Positions 1 to 12,100 of a stretch of 64,000 bases of DNA are shown here, one piece after another. Each line of letters opens with the position of its first letter. The stretch's first letter is position 1. Origin of the DNA: Mesocentrotus franciscanus (Eukaryota > Echinodermata > Echinoidea > Camarodonta > Strongylocentrotidae); NCBI GenBank assembly GCA_037976565.1, contig CP137680.1, positions 310,001 to 374,000 on the forward strand, written 5' to 3'. The notes beneath the pieces are model-generated. The model was not told the DNA's origin. It worked only from the letters and a program-made list of their open reading frames with translations, and searched no databases. Made by a program: the position numbers and the translations under genes.

Positions 1-136
1 TGAATAGCTTCTTTTCCGGGAAGTTGCTTTGTAACTATGAACTTACGCAAGTGACGATAGACAGCAGCTTTCTCCTTTGCAGTCCATTTCCTTTTGGCCT
101 TTTTTACAGGAACATCTTTTCTAGGAACCGCCAACT
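1..136 (-). CDS. SET composite gene, Myb/SANT-like exon (cut by window edge)
   Basis: The acceptor GGGTTTCAG at 137 is in phase with the preceding exon (G|AG). It encodes ELAVPRKDVPVKKAKRKWTA, then KEKAAVYRHLRKFIVTKQLPGKEAI, and runs off the window. The basic start followed by K-x-W-T-x-x-E-K-x-A-V-x-R-x-L and then a PGK segment is the first helix and loop of the Myb/SANT-like unit found at the C-terminus of this composite family. The rest of the domain and the stop codon lie outside. Confidence 0.75.
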
Positions 137-3100
137 CTGAAACCCAAGAAATAGGGATAGGGAGAAAATAAGAAAAACTAGAACAATTTCAACCACACGC
201 AGTTAACAATTATGCCTCTGTCTCTGACGCAATATCCCTCAAGTGCAACTAACATAACTCTTGACCTAGTGACCAAGAACAGAGACGTCGGATGCACAAT
301 GCATGGGCGCAGAGCATTGTTCGTGAACAATCAAATACATTTTCCACTATTTTTGAAAAATTTAAAATGTTTGAACTTCAAATGTAAATTATCCTTCTGC
401 TGACCGGTAAGTACATGTATGCAGGAATGTCATTGAAAGGTACCACATCCTCACTTGCAACATGAAGACCACTGATTTGTGTTTCCATCTGGCAAATTGA
501 TAAACATTACAGGGAAGTTTGCTGGTTTGCATTATGATTATTGAGGCACTGATAAAGGATAACACAGCCCCATGGAATATGAACCTGAACCGACTTGGAT
601 GAAATTCCCAAATAATAATAACAATAAATAAATGATTTACTCACAATTAAGGCTTGATTACACCACTCTCACCACCCCCATCCCCTTAACAACCCAAGGA
701 AATTAACATTGATGAGTGAAAAGGAGAACAAGTATGAGAATTACAAAACAAACTAGAAGAACAACACAAACAATGGCAAAACAACAAAAGGATGGAGGAA
801 CGGGAATTGGTTCAAAAGGAGGGAGAGAAAGACGAGAGGATGGAATAGAGGGAACAGAGGAGGCTTGAGTGCATTGGGTAAAAGAATTTAGAGAGAGATC
901 AAGGGCAGGAAATGAAACAGATGTACACAGACTGGAGGGAGGAAGAGGAAATGAAGGAGGAGGAGGAGGAGGAGGAGGAGGAGGAGATGGTGTTGGCACT
1001 TGGTCACTCATGTTTTGTTGAGCTGTGGAAAGCAGAGAGAAATATCAAAGTACTAGAAGGGAGTTTCACACACAAAATAAATGAAATTGTTAACACAGGA
1101 AATGGCGGGGGGGGGGGTGGTGGTGTATATTAACAACACTGATTTGTATGAATAAATACTTATAGTGGAGACATGCAGATTTTGAAATATGGCTCTGAGA
1201 GGGATTTGTTTAAACACTTTCAAACTGTGGAGATACATGAAGGTTTTGAAATATATACTTTCAGATATGTTTGTGGGAATACATGCTAACCGTGGAATTA
1301 TGTACATGCAGGTTTTGAAAAACATAATGTTGCCCACACTCTTTCTCTTACCAGCAAAATTTGTCTTAGCCTTCTTGCATGATGAGTTGCTGAGCGACAA
1401 ATCTAATGTCCGTTTCTTCTTTTCAACAGTTGGGCCGTCTAGGCCAGAGTCGTCCAAATCTAGTTCATCATCCTGGATCACTGCAATAAACAAAAGTTGT
1501 ATACAAAAGAAAGTTGTAAGTTGTATTTAGGTCAAGAGACTCTGTCCCGGGAAGCCATCTGGTAAAAATTCAAGCTACCTGTGGAATTATGTATACCGGT
1601 ATGCAGGTATTGAAATAGATAATAATGTAAATCACACATTTTCTCATCATTTCTATCTCATTACCATGAGGTTATACACCCACTGACAAACTACACACCT
1701 CTGTGCCAATGATCAGTTTAGGGTTAACTTAATATTTTTAAATATATAATCTAGCAATCTAGCAAGCTAGCAGCAACCAGGTCATCACCACGATGCACCT
1801 GAACAGCCAACCAACCGTGAAGACATCGAGGACATCAACTGGAGAACAAAAATAAATCTCAGAAAGACATAAGCAAGCCAGTGTAAATGAGGATCGGAGA
1901 AACAGAAAGAGGAATTTCATAACAAGAGCAGCTACTTTTTTCTGTCCCGGAAGCTCACAGGATTCATGCTAACTGTTGAATGATGTACATACCTGCAGGA
2001 TTTGAAATAAATTTGTAAACCACACATTTTCTCTTACCAGTAAATGTCTTCTTGCAAGAGTTCTTCTTTCCAACAGTTGGGTCTTCTGTTCCAGATTCAT
2101 CCGAATCTAGTTCGTCATCCTGGATCACTGCAATAAACAAAAGTAATACATGCCAAAGAAAGTAGTAAGTTGTATTTACATGTTTTGGTTGGGAGTCTCT
2201 TGATAACGCAAATGATACATTTAGGGGAATGGGTAATATTTCTTTATAATACTTTTTCTGCCCCGGTCAGCCATACGGTGAAAATACTAGCAATGTTCAG
2301 TGTGCCTTTGGAGATAAGTTAGTAAATTGTGAAAATGATATTACCCTACAATAATGGCTCTAGAAACAAAACATCAATAAAACTGGATGATCTTGGTGTC
2401 ACCTGAAAAGACAATTTCTTACTCAAGAAAGCCCAAAATATAATTTTATCCCACATTTCTTTGAAACTACATATTGTACTACTGGCATTCTTTTGGTGCC
2501 ACCTTGTAAAGCATTTAGAGGAGTTTGTGAAAATAATTGTGGAAATGTACATGCTGGATTTACTGTATTCCCACAACCCCATTATCAAAGTTGTATTTCT
2601 AAAACTACACGCAAGTATATCCCCACCGTTAGCATATATATCCTTTCAAACCTCTATCAGAGAGCTCTATTTCAAAACCTTCATAAACATATCTCCACAT
2701 TTAGCATGTATTCTAACAAATTTACCCATCTCAGAGCTTTATTTCATAACTACATGTATATGAGTACATACATCTCCACAGTTGACCTTTATTCCGCCCA
2801 CAAAGTCTTCTCAGTTTTACATTTCAAGATGTGCATGTTATATATTCTACAGTTAGCATGTATTCTTACAAACCCCTCTCAGAGTTATATTTCAAAGCCT
2901 TCAGATACACATCTCCGCAGTTTGCATGTAATCCCCAAAATATATGGACATGCATACATGCTATCTGAGGAGATACAAAGTTTTCAAGCTCAGTGAGAGG
3001 GATTTGCAAAAATACATGCTGAAAGTTAAGATAGGAAGGTTTTCAAATACAGCTCTGAGAATGGTTTGTTGGAATACATGCTTGTGTCAAAATATACACA

Positions 3101-6100
3101 AAATGCTAAGTAGAAATAATTACCCTCTTCGGAATCCATTTTCAAGTCATCAAGAGACTTTGCATCTGTGAGGAGTCTCAGCGGTTCTCCTCCATTCCCC
3201 TCCATCGCAAACAGTATTTTTGAAATTTTCGCTACCTCCATTGCTGCATTTGGCAATCGATAAAAGTCTCTATGTATGCGAAGATCATGGCCCATGTACT
3301 TGGCAAGCACATCAAGTTCATTCTCTCTGAGTGACAGCAGCTGTACTGTTGTAGCGATGTGTTTTCTCAGTCGAGTTGAACGAAGTAATTCGGTTGGTGT
3401 GCCGCACTCCTTGGAGTAATTACGCAAGCAATCACTCCCTCTGATGTGAGCGTGACTTGAGAATCTGCTACTGCGAACACAAAATTATTCCCTGCATGGA
3501 CACCAGCATCTTTTCTGTACAACATAAGTGCATCGAGACACTGCTTGAAGAAGTCTGGTATCAACACAGGGACAGTTCTCCCCTTTTTCCAATTATTTCT
3601 ACTCTCCAGAGAAGTCCCACTAGTTTTTTCTCTAACCCACTAAGCATCTCCATTTGGCCATCGACAAGGTGACTTTCCCCCTTTTCAATCTGAGCATAAT
3701 CCTTCAGGGTCAGTCGGGAAATTTCGCCTTGCCTTTTCCTGTTGAACACAATGAGGTATGTCAAAAGGCACTTGTTCAACTCATTCCAAGCATGTGTTTT
3801 GTCTTCAACGTTGCAGTCTTTAATTTCCTTCAGGTATCTTTCTGCTTCCAGCTGCAAGTGTTTGCACAGCTTGACTACATCATCTGTTAGCGGCAGTCGC
3901 TTTGGGTTGTTCCGTTTCATCTCATTCAGCGTCGGCGCATGTGATGAAATTTCATCCGTCCACATATTCTCAAGCAGTGTGATGAATTTCTCTACTCTGG
4001 CTTTCATTGTATCACCATCAGAATCCATGAGTGCTCTGTTCACCAAAATCATGCTTGCCTTCTTCAAGCTATGTCCAAGCTTCAGAGCCAGGCTGGGTGT
4101 TGAAAACAGGTGAGTCTTCTTGTCAAATCCTGCAACAACCTTCACAGATTCAATTACAGTCTTGAACTCACTTGGTGAGATAAGTGTCGTGACGTTTGCA
4201 TTCTTGTTTTTACTACACTCTCTATATTGGATCACCAATCGTGCCAGTTCTCGTAACTTGCTGCGAATGTGATCAAAGTGTTCTTCATCATGACCAAGCC
4301 TGTTACAATAGCGCTTGGCTAGGTCTAAAAGTACATCATCATGAACAATGCATGTTTTAACATTATCATCGCGCATGCCGCTAAGCACCTTGTGAAGAAA
4401 GGAATCGACCTCCACTCCTGATGGAGGAGGCAGGAGCATTTTGCTTTCTTGCAGCACCATAGACTTTTTCTTTTTGTTCTCTTGTTTTGCAACACATCTA
4501 TGCTTCCACATTTCATTACGAGCATACCATCCAAAGCAATGTTGGCAAGGAAAGTAGTCATTTGGGTTGGCTCTGAATTTGGGTCTGTAAATTACTATGA
4601 GCTGCCCTTCTCCACTTGCCATGACTTCATAATTGTGAACATGGTTCCCCCTGTTGCGATTGAGAGTTAGGTGGTATTTCTGCTTTTCAGGTGATGATGC
4701 TGCCATATATCTGGCTACTTCCAATTCATTCGCATGCATTGTTCTTAAGTGCTCTGGAAGTTTTTTGAATGGTTTTTGGCAATACAGACAGTAGGCTACT
4801 TTGTCATACACTCGGCCAGACTTGGAATTGCTTGTCTGCATAACGACCACAGATGATTTGCTTCTCGCAGTTTTGACTCTATTGAAAGGAATTTGCATTC
4901 CTGGTAGATTTTCTGTCTCAGTATCAGAACTGTCAGATTCAGTTTCACAAATGTAATCAGGGTCTTCATCTTTATCACTGTCATATCCTGAAGGTGTGCT
5001 TTCACAGTCACTTTGACTATCTCTGTCCTTGTCAGTAAGGCATTCTGGAACTGGAGAAGCAAGTGCAGTACTTTGTGATGCTTGTGAGGTTTGGTCACTT
5101 GCACAGTCACTTTGACCATCTCTGTCCTTGTCAGTGAGGTATTCTGGATTCTGAGCAGTAGGTGCAGTACTTTGTGATGCTGGTGGGGTTTGATCACTTG
5201 CACGGTCACTTTGACCATCTCTGTCCTTGCTATTCATGCATTCTGGAACTGGAGCAGCAAGTGCAGTACTTTGTGATGCTTGTGAGGTTTGGTCACCTGC
5301 ACAGTAACTTTGACCATCTCTGTCGTTGTCAGTGAGACATTCGGGAACTGGAGCGGTAAGTGTAGTATTTTGTGATGCTTGTGAGGCTTGGTCAATTCCA
5401 CAGTCACTTTGACCATCTATGTCCTTGTCAGTGAGGCATTCTGGAACTGGAGCGGCAAGAGCAGTACTTTGTGATGCTTGTGAGGCTTGGTCAATTCCAC
5501 AGTTACTTTGACCATCTCTGTCCTTGTCAGTGAGGCATTCTGGAACTGGAGCGGCAAGTGCAGTACTTTGTGATGCTTGTGGGGTTTGATCACTTGCACA
5601 GTTACTTTGACCATCTCTGTCCTTGCTATTCATGCATTCTGGAACTGGAGCAGCAAGTGCAGTACTTTGTGATGCTGGTGGGGCTCGATCACTTGCACAG
5701 TCACTTTGACCATCTCTGTCCTTGTCAGTGAGGCATTCTGGAACTGGAGCAGCAAGTGCAGTACTTTGTGATGCTTGTGAGGTTTGGTCACTTGCACAGT
5801 CGCTTTGACCATCTCTGTCCTTGTCAGTGAGGCATTCTGGAACTGGAGCAGCAAGTGCAGGACTTTGTGATGATGGTGGGGTTTGATTACTTGCACGGTT
5901 ACTTTGACCATCTCTGTCCTTGCTATTCATGCATTCTGGAACTGGAGAAGCAAGTGCAATACTTTGTGATGCTTGTGGGGTTTGATCACTTGCACAGTTA
6001 CTTTGACCATCTCTGTCCTTGCCATTCATGCATTCTGGAACTGGAGCAGCAAGTGCAGGACTTTGTGATGCTGGTGGGGTTTGATCACTTGCACAGTTAC

Positions 6101-9100
6101 TTTGACCATCTCTGTCCTTGCTATTCATGCATTCTGGAACTGGAGCAGCAATTGCAGTACTTTGTGATGCCTGTGAGGTTTGGTCACTTGCACATTCACT
6201 TTGACCATCTCTGTCCTTGTCAGTGAGACATTCTGGAAATGGAGCAGCAAGTGCAGGACTTTGTGATGCTGGTGGGGGAAAAGAGTAATTATTTTCCACT
6301 CCATAATCATAAAGTATTTCCTCGTTTTCACTGATGTCCCTTAGTGCAAACAACATCAGCTGCGGCTGCTTGAGTTGATCAAGAATTATCTTCATTTTGC
6401 TATTTCTTTCGTTCTTGTATCCATGATTGCATAGCCTTGCAAGCTTTGGTCCCGACTCTGGTTCTTCTGTTGCATCACAGCTATTAAGAAAAGGAGTAAG
6501 AAGAATAGAAAAGAATTAGACATGACATTTCATGAAGATAACTGAAGGTGTAGGAGATATGTGACCTGTCATGCCAAAAGGAGCCAAAAGTCGAAGCTAG
6601 TGGTCGATATTCAGATACTGACACAACCTTTTTCTGAAGTTCTTCTACAATGTACTTTAAATTGGTACATATCATGACAGAGGTTTAAGAAGAGAGCATG
6701 CAGAGTATTTTTAGATATCATTTTTACAAGAAAAGTTACAAGCTTGATAAGTTTTCTACCATACAAACAATAACATTAGAATACCAAAAGCCCCTAGCAA
6801 CAGCTGTTCATTCAGGCGCAGCGGCAAGAGTGCAAGACACGTGCACATTCCATAAGAACAAATATGAAGCCCCCCCCTAATCTTGAACCATCTACAAGTA
6901 CATGTATTTTTCATCAGTCATATCACAAACTCCCATTTTAAGCCTGTTCAAGATTTGATTTTTCAGAAAATCCACATTGTGTCGAGAGAAAAAGAAGTGA
7001 GTATAGTGACAGGTTCTGAAGAATTTCTTTGCTGAATTAAGATAAATAAGTAAATAGATAAAAATAATATAAAAACAAGGACATCACAAAGGTTGCAATT
7101 ATGCCCTCTCCAGTTACAAATCTGAATCTAGTATTCAAAAGGATGTACAACCTCAAAAAAAGTCCCACTGTGACCTTAACCTTTAACCTTGACCTCGAAG
7201 TTTGTTGGAAAATTTATATGGACTAACTTTGTACCAAGTTTGGTCAAACTCCATTGAAGGACTTCGAGTCTAGAGTCAACTAAGTCCCGCTGTGACCTTG
7301 ACCTCTGACCTAAAAGGTTTCAGAAATTGATATGGAGTAGGTACATGTAACTATGTACCAAGTTTGGTAAAAATCCTTCATTTGAAGGACGTAGAGTCTA
7401 TAGAGTGTTCACAATATTTGTTACGGACAGATGAAAGGACGGATAGAAAGCAGCCTTACGTTATCGCCGTCGCAACTTCTTTGGTGAGAGGATAATAAAT
7501 TAAAAATAATACCGGACAAATTTTCTTTATGGGACCATCCAGGTTTTCCATCTCTAAATTCCGATCAAATATTGCCCCTCCCCCCCATGAACTTTCAAAG
7601 AAACAAATTTCAAACAATACCGTCAATTTGAGCCATGACAAATTTGTTATTCGTGTGCATTCACATCCCAAATTCACACGAGCCTTGCTCAAACCAATGA
7701 GGACAGGAATTCTGAAACTGTTTTTAACCATTGCCATCTTGTGATATCCTCCAAGGGCTGTATTTAATGAAATTTCTTTAAAGAGAAATTTTAGAGATAA
7801 ATAGTTACCACCACTTTTTCCCCATCCAGTTAAAGAAGTATCTGAAGACAGACTCCTCCCTCTCTTCCCACTTCTCGCTTCCGCAGCATCCAATAAAATT
7901 CCTTTGTACCACAGAAGGAAGTCGCCTTTATGGAAATTCTTCCCAGCAAACACTGCTCTCCCTGCAAGTCAAGTAATGCAAAAAATATATTTAGTTCAAT
8001 CATCAAAGAATCATTTAATAAACTTCATTAGGAACATTTGCTAAACTACCGGTATGATGATGATCTGTCATGTGAAGAAATTTCTTGATGAATCCTCGAT
8101 CCTCCTAAGGTAAAATGTTTTAATCTAAAAGAGATAGTTCAACAGTGGTTCTAAACTCTTCTTTTCTTTTATTGAACCTCACAGTCACAGTTTGTCAGCA
8201 ATGGGTTCAATTACTTTCCACCACTTTTCAATTTTGCCTTTTGAGAATGTTCCTCTAATATATGCATGTAAATCCTACCCACCAAATTTCATAACCTCTG
8301 GACATTTCTAACTGAAGTGATGGCTGGAAAATTGGATTTTTAGTAAACGTTTGGCAACCTGCGACCTTTGACCATTGGCATATTTGCCCCAAAACTACTC
8401 CATTAATCTAAACCTTATGCACAATGGTTTCCCTGGGCTAAATATGAACAAAATCTGCCTGGACTGCCCAATGGCTTTCTTGAAATCGTGGTAATAAATA
8501 TGGACAGACAGATGGATGGACAGACAACCCAAATACATAATGCCTCCCGGCCCTCCTCAGAGCGGAGGCATAAGAAAAATGCATACATTGAACATTCCAT
8601 CATTTAATGTGTCACCTATAAGCATTTGTAAAACATGGTATAACTACCTTTTTTCTCTAGGTACTTGACATAGAACCCTTCTTGATCTTTGTCTTGAAAC
8701 ATTTGTTCACTTGTTTTCTTTCTCCTTGTTTTTCTCTCCTATGTTATAAAGTGAAAAGAAAGACAAGCAAATTGTATGTTATTTAATACAAATTTTAATA
8801 GGAAGGATGTTTATTAACCATCTGTGGACAAAACAGACTCTGCGTGCTAATTTAAACTGCTTTATCAACTTTTCTTTTAAACCCTATTAAACTGCAACAT
8901 CATAATGCTTGCATTACATGTTCATCTAATGCCATAAAAATGCATTTCTGCAAGACTGAAACAAATTGAATTTACAATAAAAATGTCAAGAAAAGATGAG
9001 TCGATAAAATAAAACAAAAGACGAATTAGAAATAATAACCCTAACTAGGCGGGGTGTTTTGGGAATTCTTAAACCTGAGGGGCTGGGATCTCAGCTGTCA

Positions 9101-12100
9101 ACTGCCAGATCTCGATTCAAATTTGCATGCACTTTGCCCACAGGTTAAGCTACAAAATTGTACCTTAAATTTTTGAAATAATTTCATTTCATTAATTATG
9201 CCAATTTATGCATAAAATCATTAAATAAAGCCCCAAACACGCTTATTTTTGGTTTAGTTACTCTCTGTAGTATTCTTAGCAAATGTACGTCAACAGAATT
9301 TCAGTACCAATACATTTTCTTATGTATTTCGTTATTTTTAAAATTTCTTATGTGCGGTATTGTTTTTGACCTTTTGATTTTTAATTCTTTTTAAATGAAA
9401 TTTGTCGGTGACACTTCTGCGATCATTGAGAGACATGAATGACAGGAGGATAACTGTTCTGTTACCCCTCGATTTATCTTATGCATTTGACACAGTTATA
9501 ATCAAACAATACTGCTAAATAATCTGCAATTGCAATAGTACATGAAATCACGTTTTGGGGCAATTTTGGTCCGACGTGCAAATAAAAAATCATGCGTAGC
9601 TTTTGAACCGCACACCCCGGCATCGCGAATTTGGTCTCAAAAGATGCGTAAGATTTGAACAAAACAAGTCATGCAACGTCACAGCTAGAACTTTTTGCGT
9701 TGCGGATACATTGCACTAAACGTTGAAGGGGGCCTCCCAGTTCCCCCCCCCCCGCCTAGTTAGGGACATCTAATTAAACAGCGAAATGAATGACAATCAT
9801 AACACAAACAGACCAAATAAAAAAATGATAAGAAGAGAAGGCAGAAAGCAGACATACAGTATGTAAAGACAAATCAACTGCAACTATTGCACAAGGGCGT
9901 TTATACACCAAGTGACTCGAAGAACAGTAAGAACGAAGTACATGAAGGAAAATAACAACGGTGCATACACTTGCCATACCCGACTTGGAGAAACTAAATC
10001 TCGATCAAAAAAATGAAGTAACAGTTGAAAATAGTGCACAGCTAAAAAGCGGAATTCAACACCGAAAATACAAAAGCCTCAAAAACTTTGGCAGGGCACG
10101 ACTTAGATAAGCACCATCAATGATTCAAAATGAAAACTTAACTCACCAAATTTGTTACCTTTCTATCCCTTGTTTTATACTTGTGACATTCCTTCCCCCC
10201 TCATCCAACCCCAAAGTTGTAGGAAAAAAAGAAGATGCAGAAGATGATATGAAACTAGACAGACTCAACTGCACGCAGTTGAAAATCTACAATAACCAGA
10301 GATGGATTAATTCTAGAATGACAAGGAGTACAAGTAACAAGACAATAAACAATAGGAAAAGGTAAAGGAAAACATAAAACTTGTGAGACTCAAGGAGATG
10401 GACTGGATGAGTTTGATCATTGACGAATGGTATAGTTTGAAGGGAAGGTGAAGGAGGAAGGGAAGGTGAAGGAGGACGGAAGATGAAGGGGAAGATGAAG
10501 TGGAAGATGAAGGAGAAGATGAAGGCGAAGCCTGAGATGGAGGAGGAACTAGTATGTCAGGATATGATGATTGGGAACAACTGGGAAACAATGAAGATGA
10601 TGGAGAAAGGGATGAAGAAGGAGAGGGTGCATGGGTAAGGGGTGCTAGGGGTATGTCAGATGGGTGAACCTGTAAAGGAAAGACATATGGGCAATTCCAA
10701 AATGAAATGGACAATTACCCAAAATTGAAAGAATAGGGTAATCATGAAACACATATTAGATGAAGAGCAACTTCTGGTCTTAAAGAAGCAATAAACCATT
10801 TTTATTGCAGCCTTATATCACTTGTTATTGCAGGCTGAATGTGGGCATTTCAGATAATGCCATATGTTGGTAACTTGAAACTTGAACTTTATTTCTATTG
10901 ACCCCTTTCGGATATGAGAACAAATACATGTTGTACATGATATCAAATCTTATAAATAACATGATTAAATAAGATGGCAAAAAGGCACTTGTAAACAACT
11001 ATGAAATCATCACATATGGAGAACTAGCGGACATATTTACTCGCGTTCCCTCACCCGCCTTATAACGTGCAAAATTCAGAAAATCAGAACCTATAACAGT
11101 GGTTCTTACAAAATTTTAAGTTTTGGTAAACATTATCAAAAATGAGTGCAGTTTCATAGCAATCCTTAAATGAGGAAATATGGCACTTTGGAGGTCAGCG
11201 AGTTTCTGCCGGGTTTTCCCTGGACAAAACCTGTATACACACGTGTACATATCTCCACAGTTTGTATGTATTCCAACAACCCCATCCAAAACCTTTATGA
11301 ACCTACCTCCACAGTTTGCATGTATCACCACAATTGTACCTCTCTGTGCAAAACCTTTATATACACTGTACAGACATACCTCCACAGTTTGTACGTTTTC
11401 CATGCCAACAACCCCATCCAAAACCTTTATGTATTATACCTACATGTATAGACCTCCACAGTTGACACTTCATTAAATTAAAGCCGTCAAGTTTGGCGTT
11501 CAATTTCACACAATAAAAAGTACATCGAATAGAGCCAACCACGATGATTATTTGTCATTTATAATATATTGTCTATTAATTAAACATAACTGTTAAAGAT
11601 TCCTGACATATATTGCATGAAAACTGTTGAATTTAGCATTTTCAATCATCTGTCTTGGTACACAACCAACAGAAGGCACACAACATTGGGGTATACTACA
11701 CGTTCTGTATACTGCCCACGTATTGACCAGGTATTGACTACAAACACTGTACATGTATTTCCCAGTATTTCCTATTATTTCCGGAAATTGCCAACCGGCC
11801 TGGTATACATTGTATGTATGAATGTATCTCCACAGTTAGCATGTATTCCTACAATCCCCTCTCAGAGTTCCAAACCTGTAGTATACCTCCACAGTTTGCA
11901 CAATGTATAAGTTTATAACCACAAACCTCTCTGAGTGCAAAACCTTTATGTACAAACTGTACTAGTGGCATATCTCCACAGTTTGTATGTCTTCCAACAA
12001 CCCCATCCAAAACCTTTATGTACATGTACCTACATGTACCTCCCGGACCTACCTCCACAGTTTGCATACCGTATGTATTATCACTAACCTCTCTGAGTGC

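Larger units (their letters stand above)
1340..2290 (-). repeat. Tandem segmental duplication carrying the acidic exon
   Basis: The interval holds two related blocks, about 1,340-1,580 and 2,030-2,290. Each has the exon, the shared upstream intron text CTGCAATAAACAAAAG, an AAGAAAGTnGTAAGTTGTATT stretch and a CTGCCCCGG/CTGTCCCGG block, in the same order. Block spacing is about 650-690 bases. This explains the pair of homologous 3' exons. Confidence 0.75.
1150..3110. repeat. Dispersed CTCCACAGTTTGCATGTATT repeat family, intron copies
   Basis: Degenerate copies of a unit of roughly 70-100 bases lie in the 3' introns of the SET gene at about 1,150-1,330, 1,930-2,010 and 2,490-3,110, in both orientations. 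Each unit combines CTCCACAGTTNGCATGTATT, an ACAAACCCCTCTCAGAG block and AAAACCTTTATGTAC. The same family forms the dense array at 11,215-12,690. Confidence 0.7.

Noticed and set aside
703..1011. Pro/Ser-rich minus-strand open frame
   Set aside because: Produced by the GAGGAG tract; no splice signals in phase with the surrounding gene and no domain.
5855..6226. Plus-strand and other-frame ORFs over the 99-bp repeat
   Set aside because: Shadow frames of the coding repeat in the minus-strand exon; a 99-bp unit leaves several frames open at once.
6760..6793. Candidate for the missing SET exon
   Set aside because: It has an AG before, GT after and correct phases, but GAFGILMLLFV does not look like the SET-I/SET-C strand and turn. 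Mentioned in the gene entry but not annotated.
10313..10714. Ser/Pro-rich minus-strand frame with an acceptor-like site
   Set aside because: Low-complexity purine tract on the other strand, no donor, and not needed between the flanking phase-0 exons.
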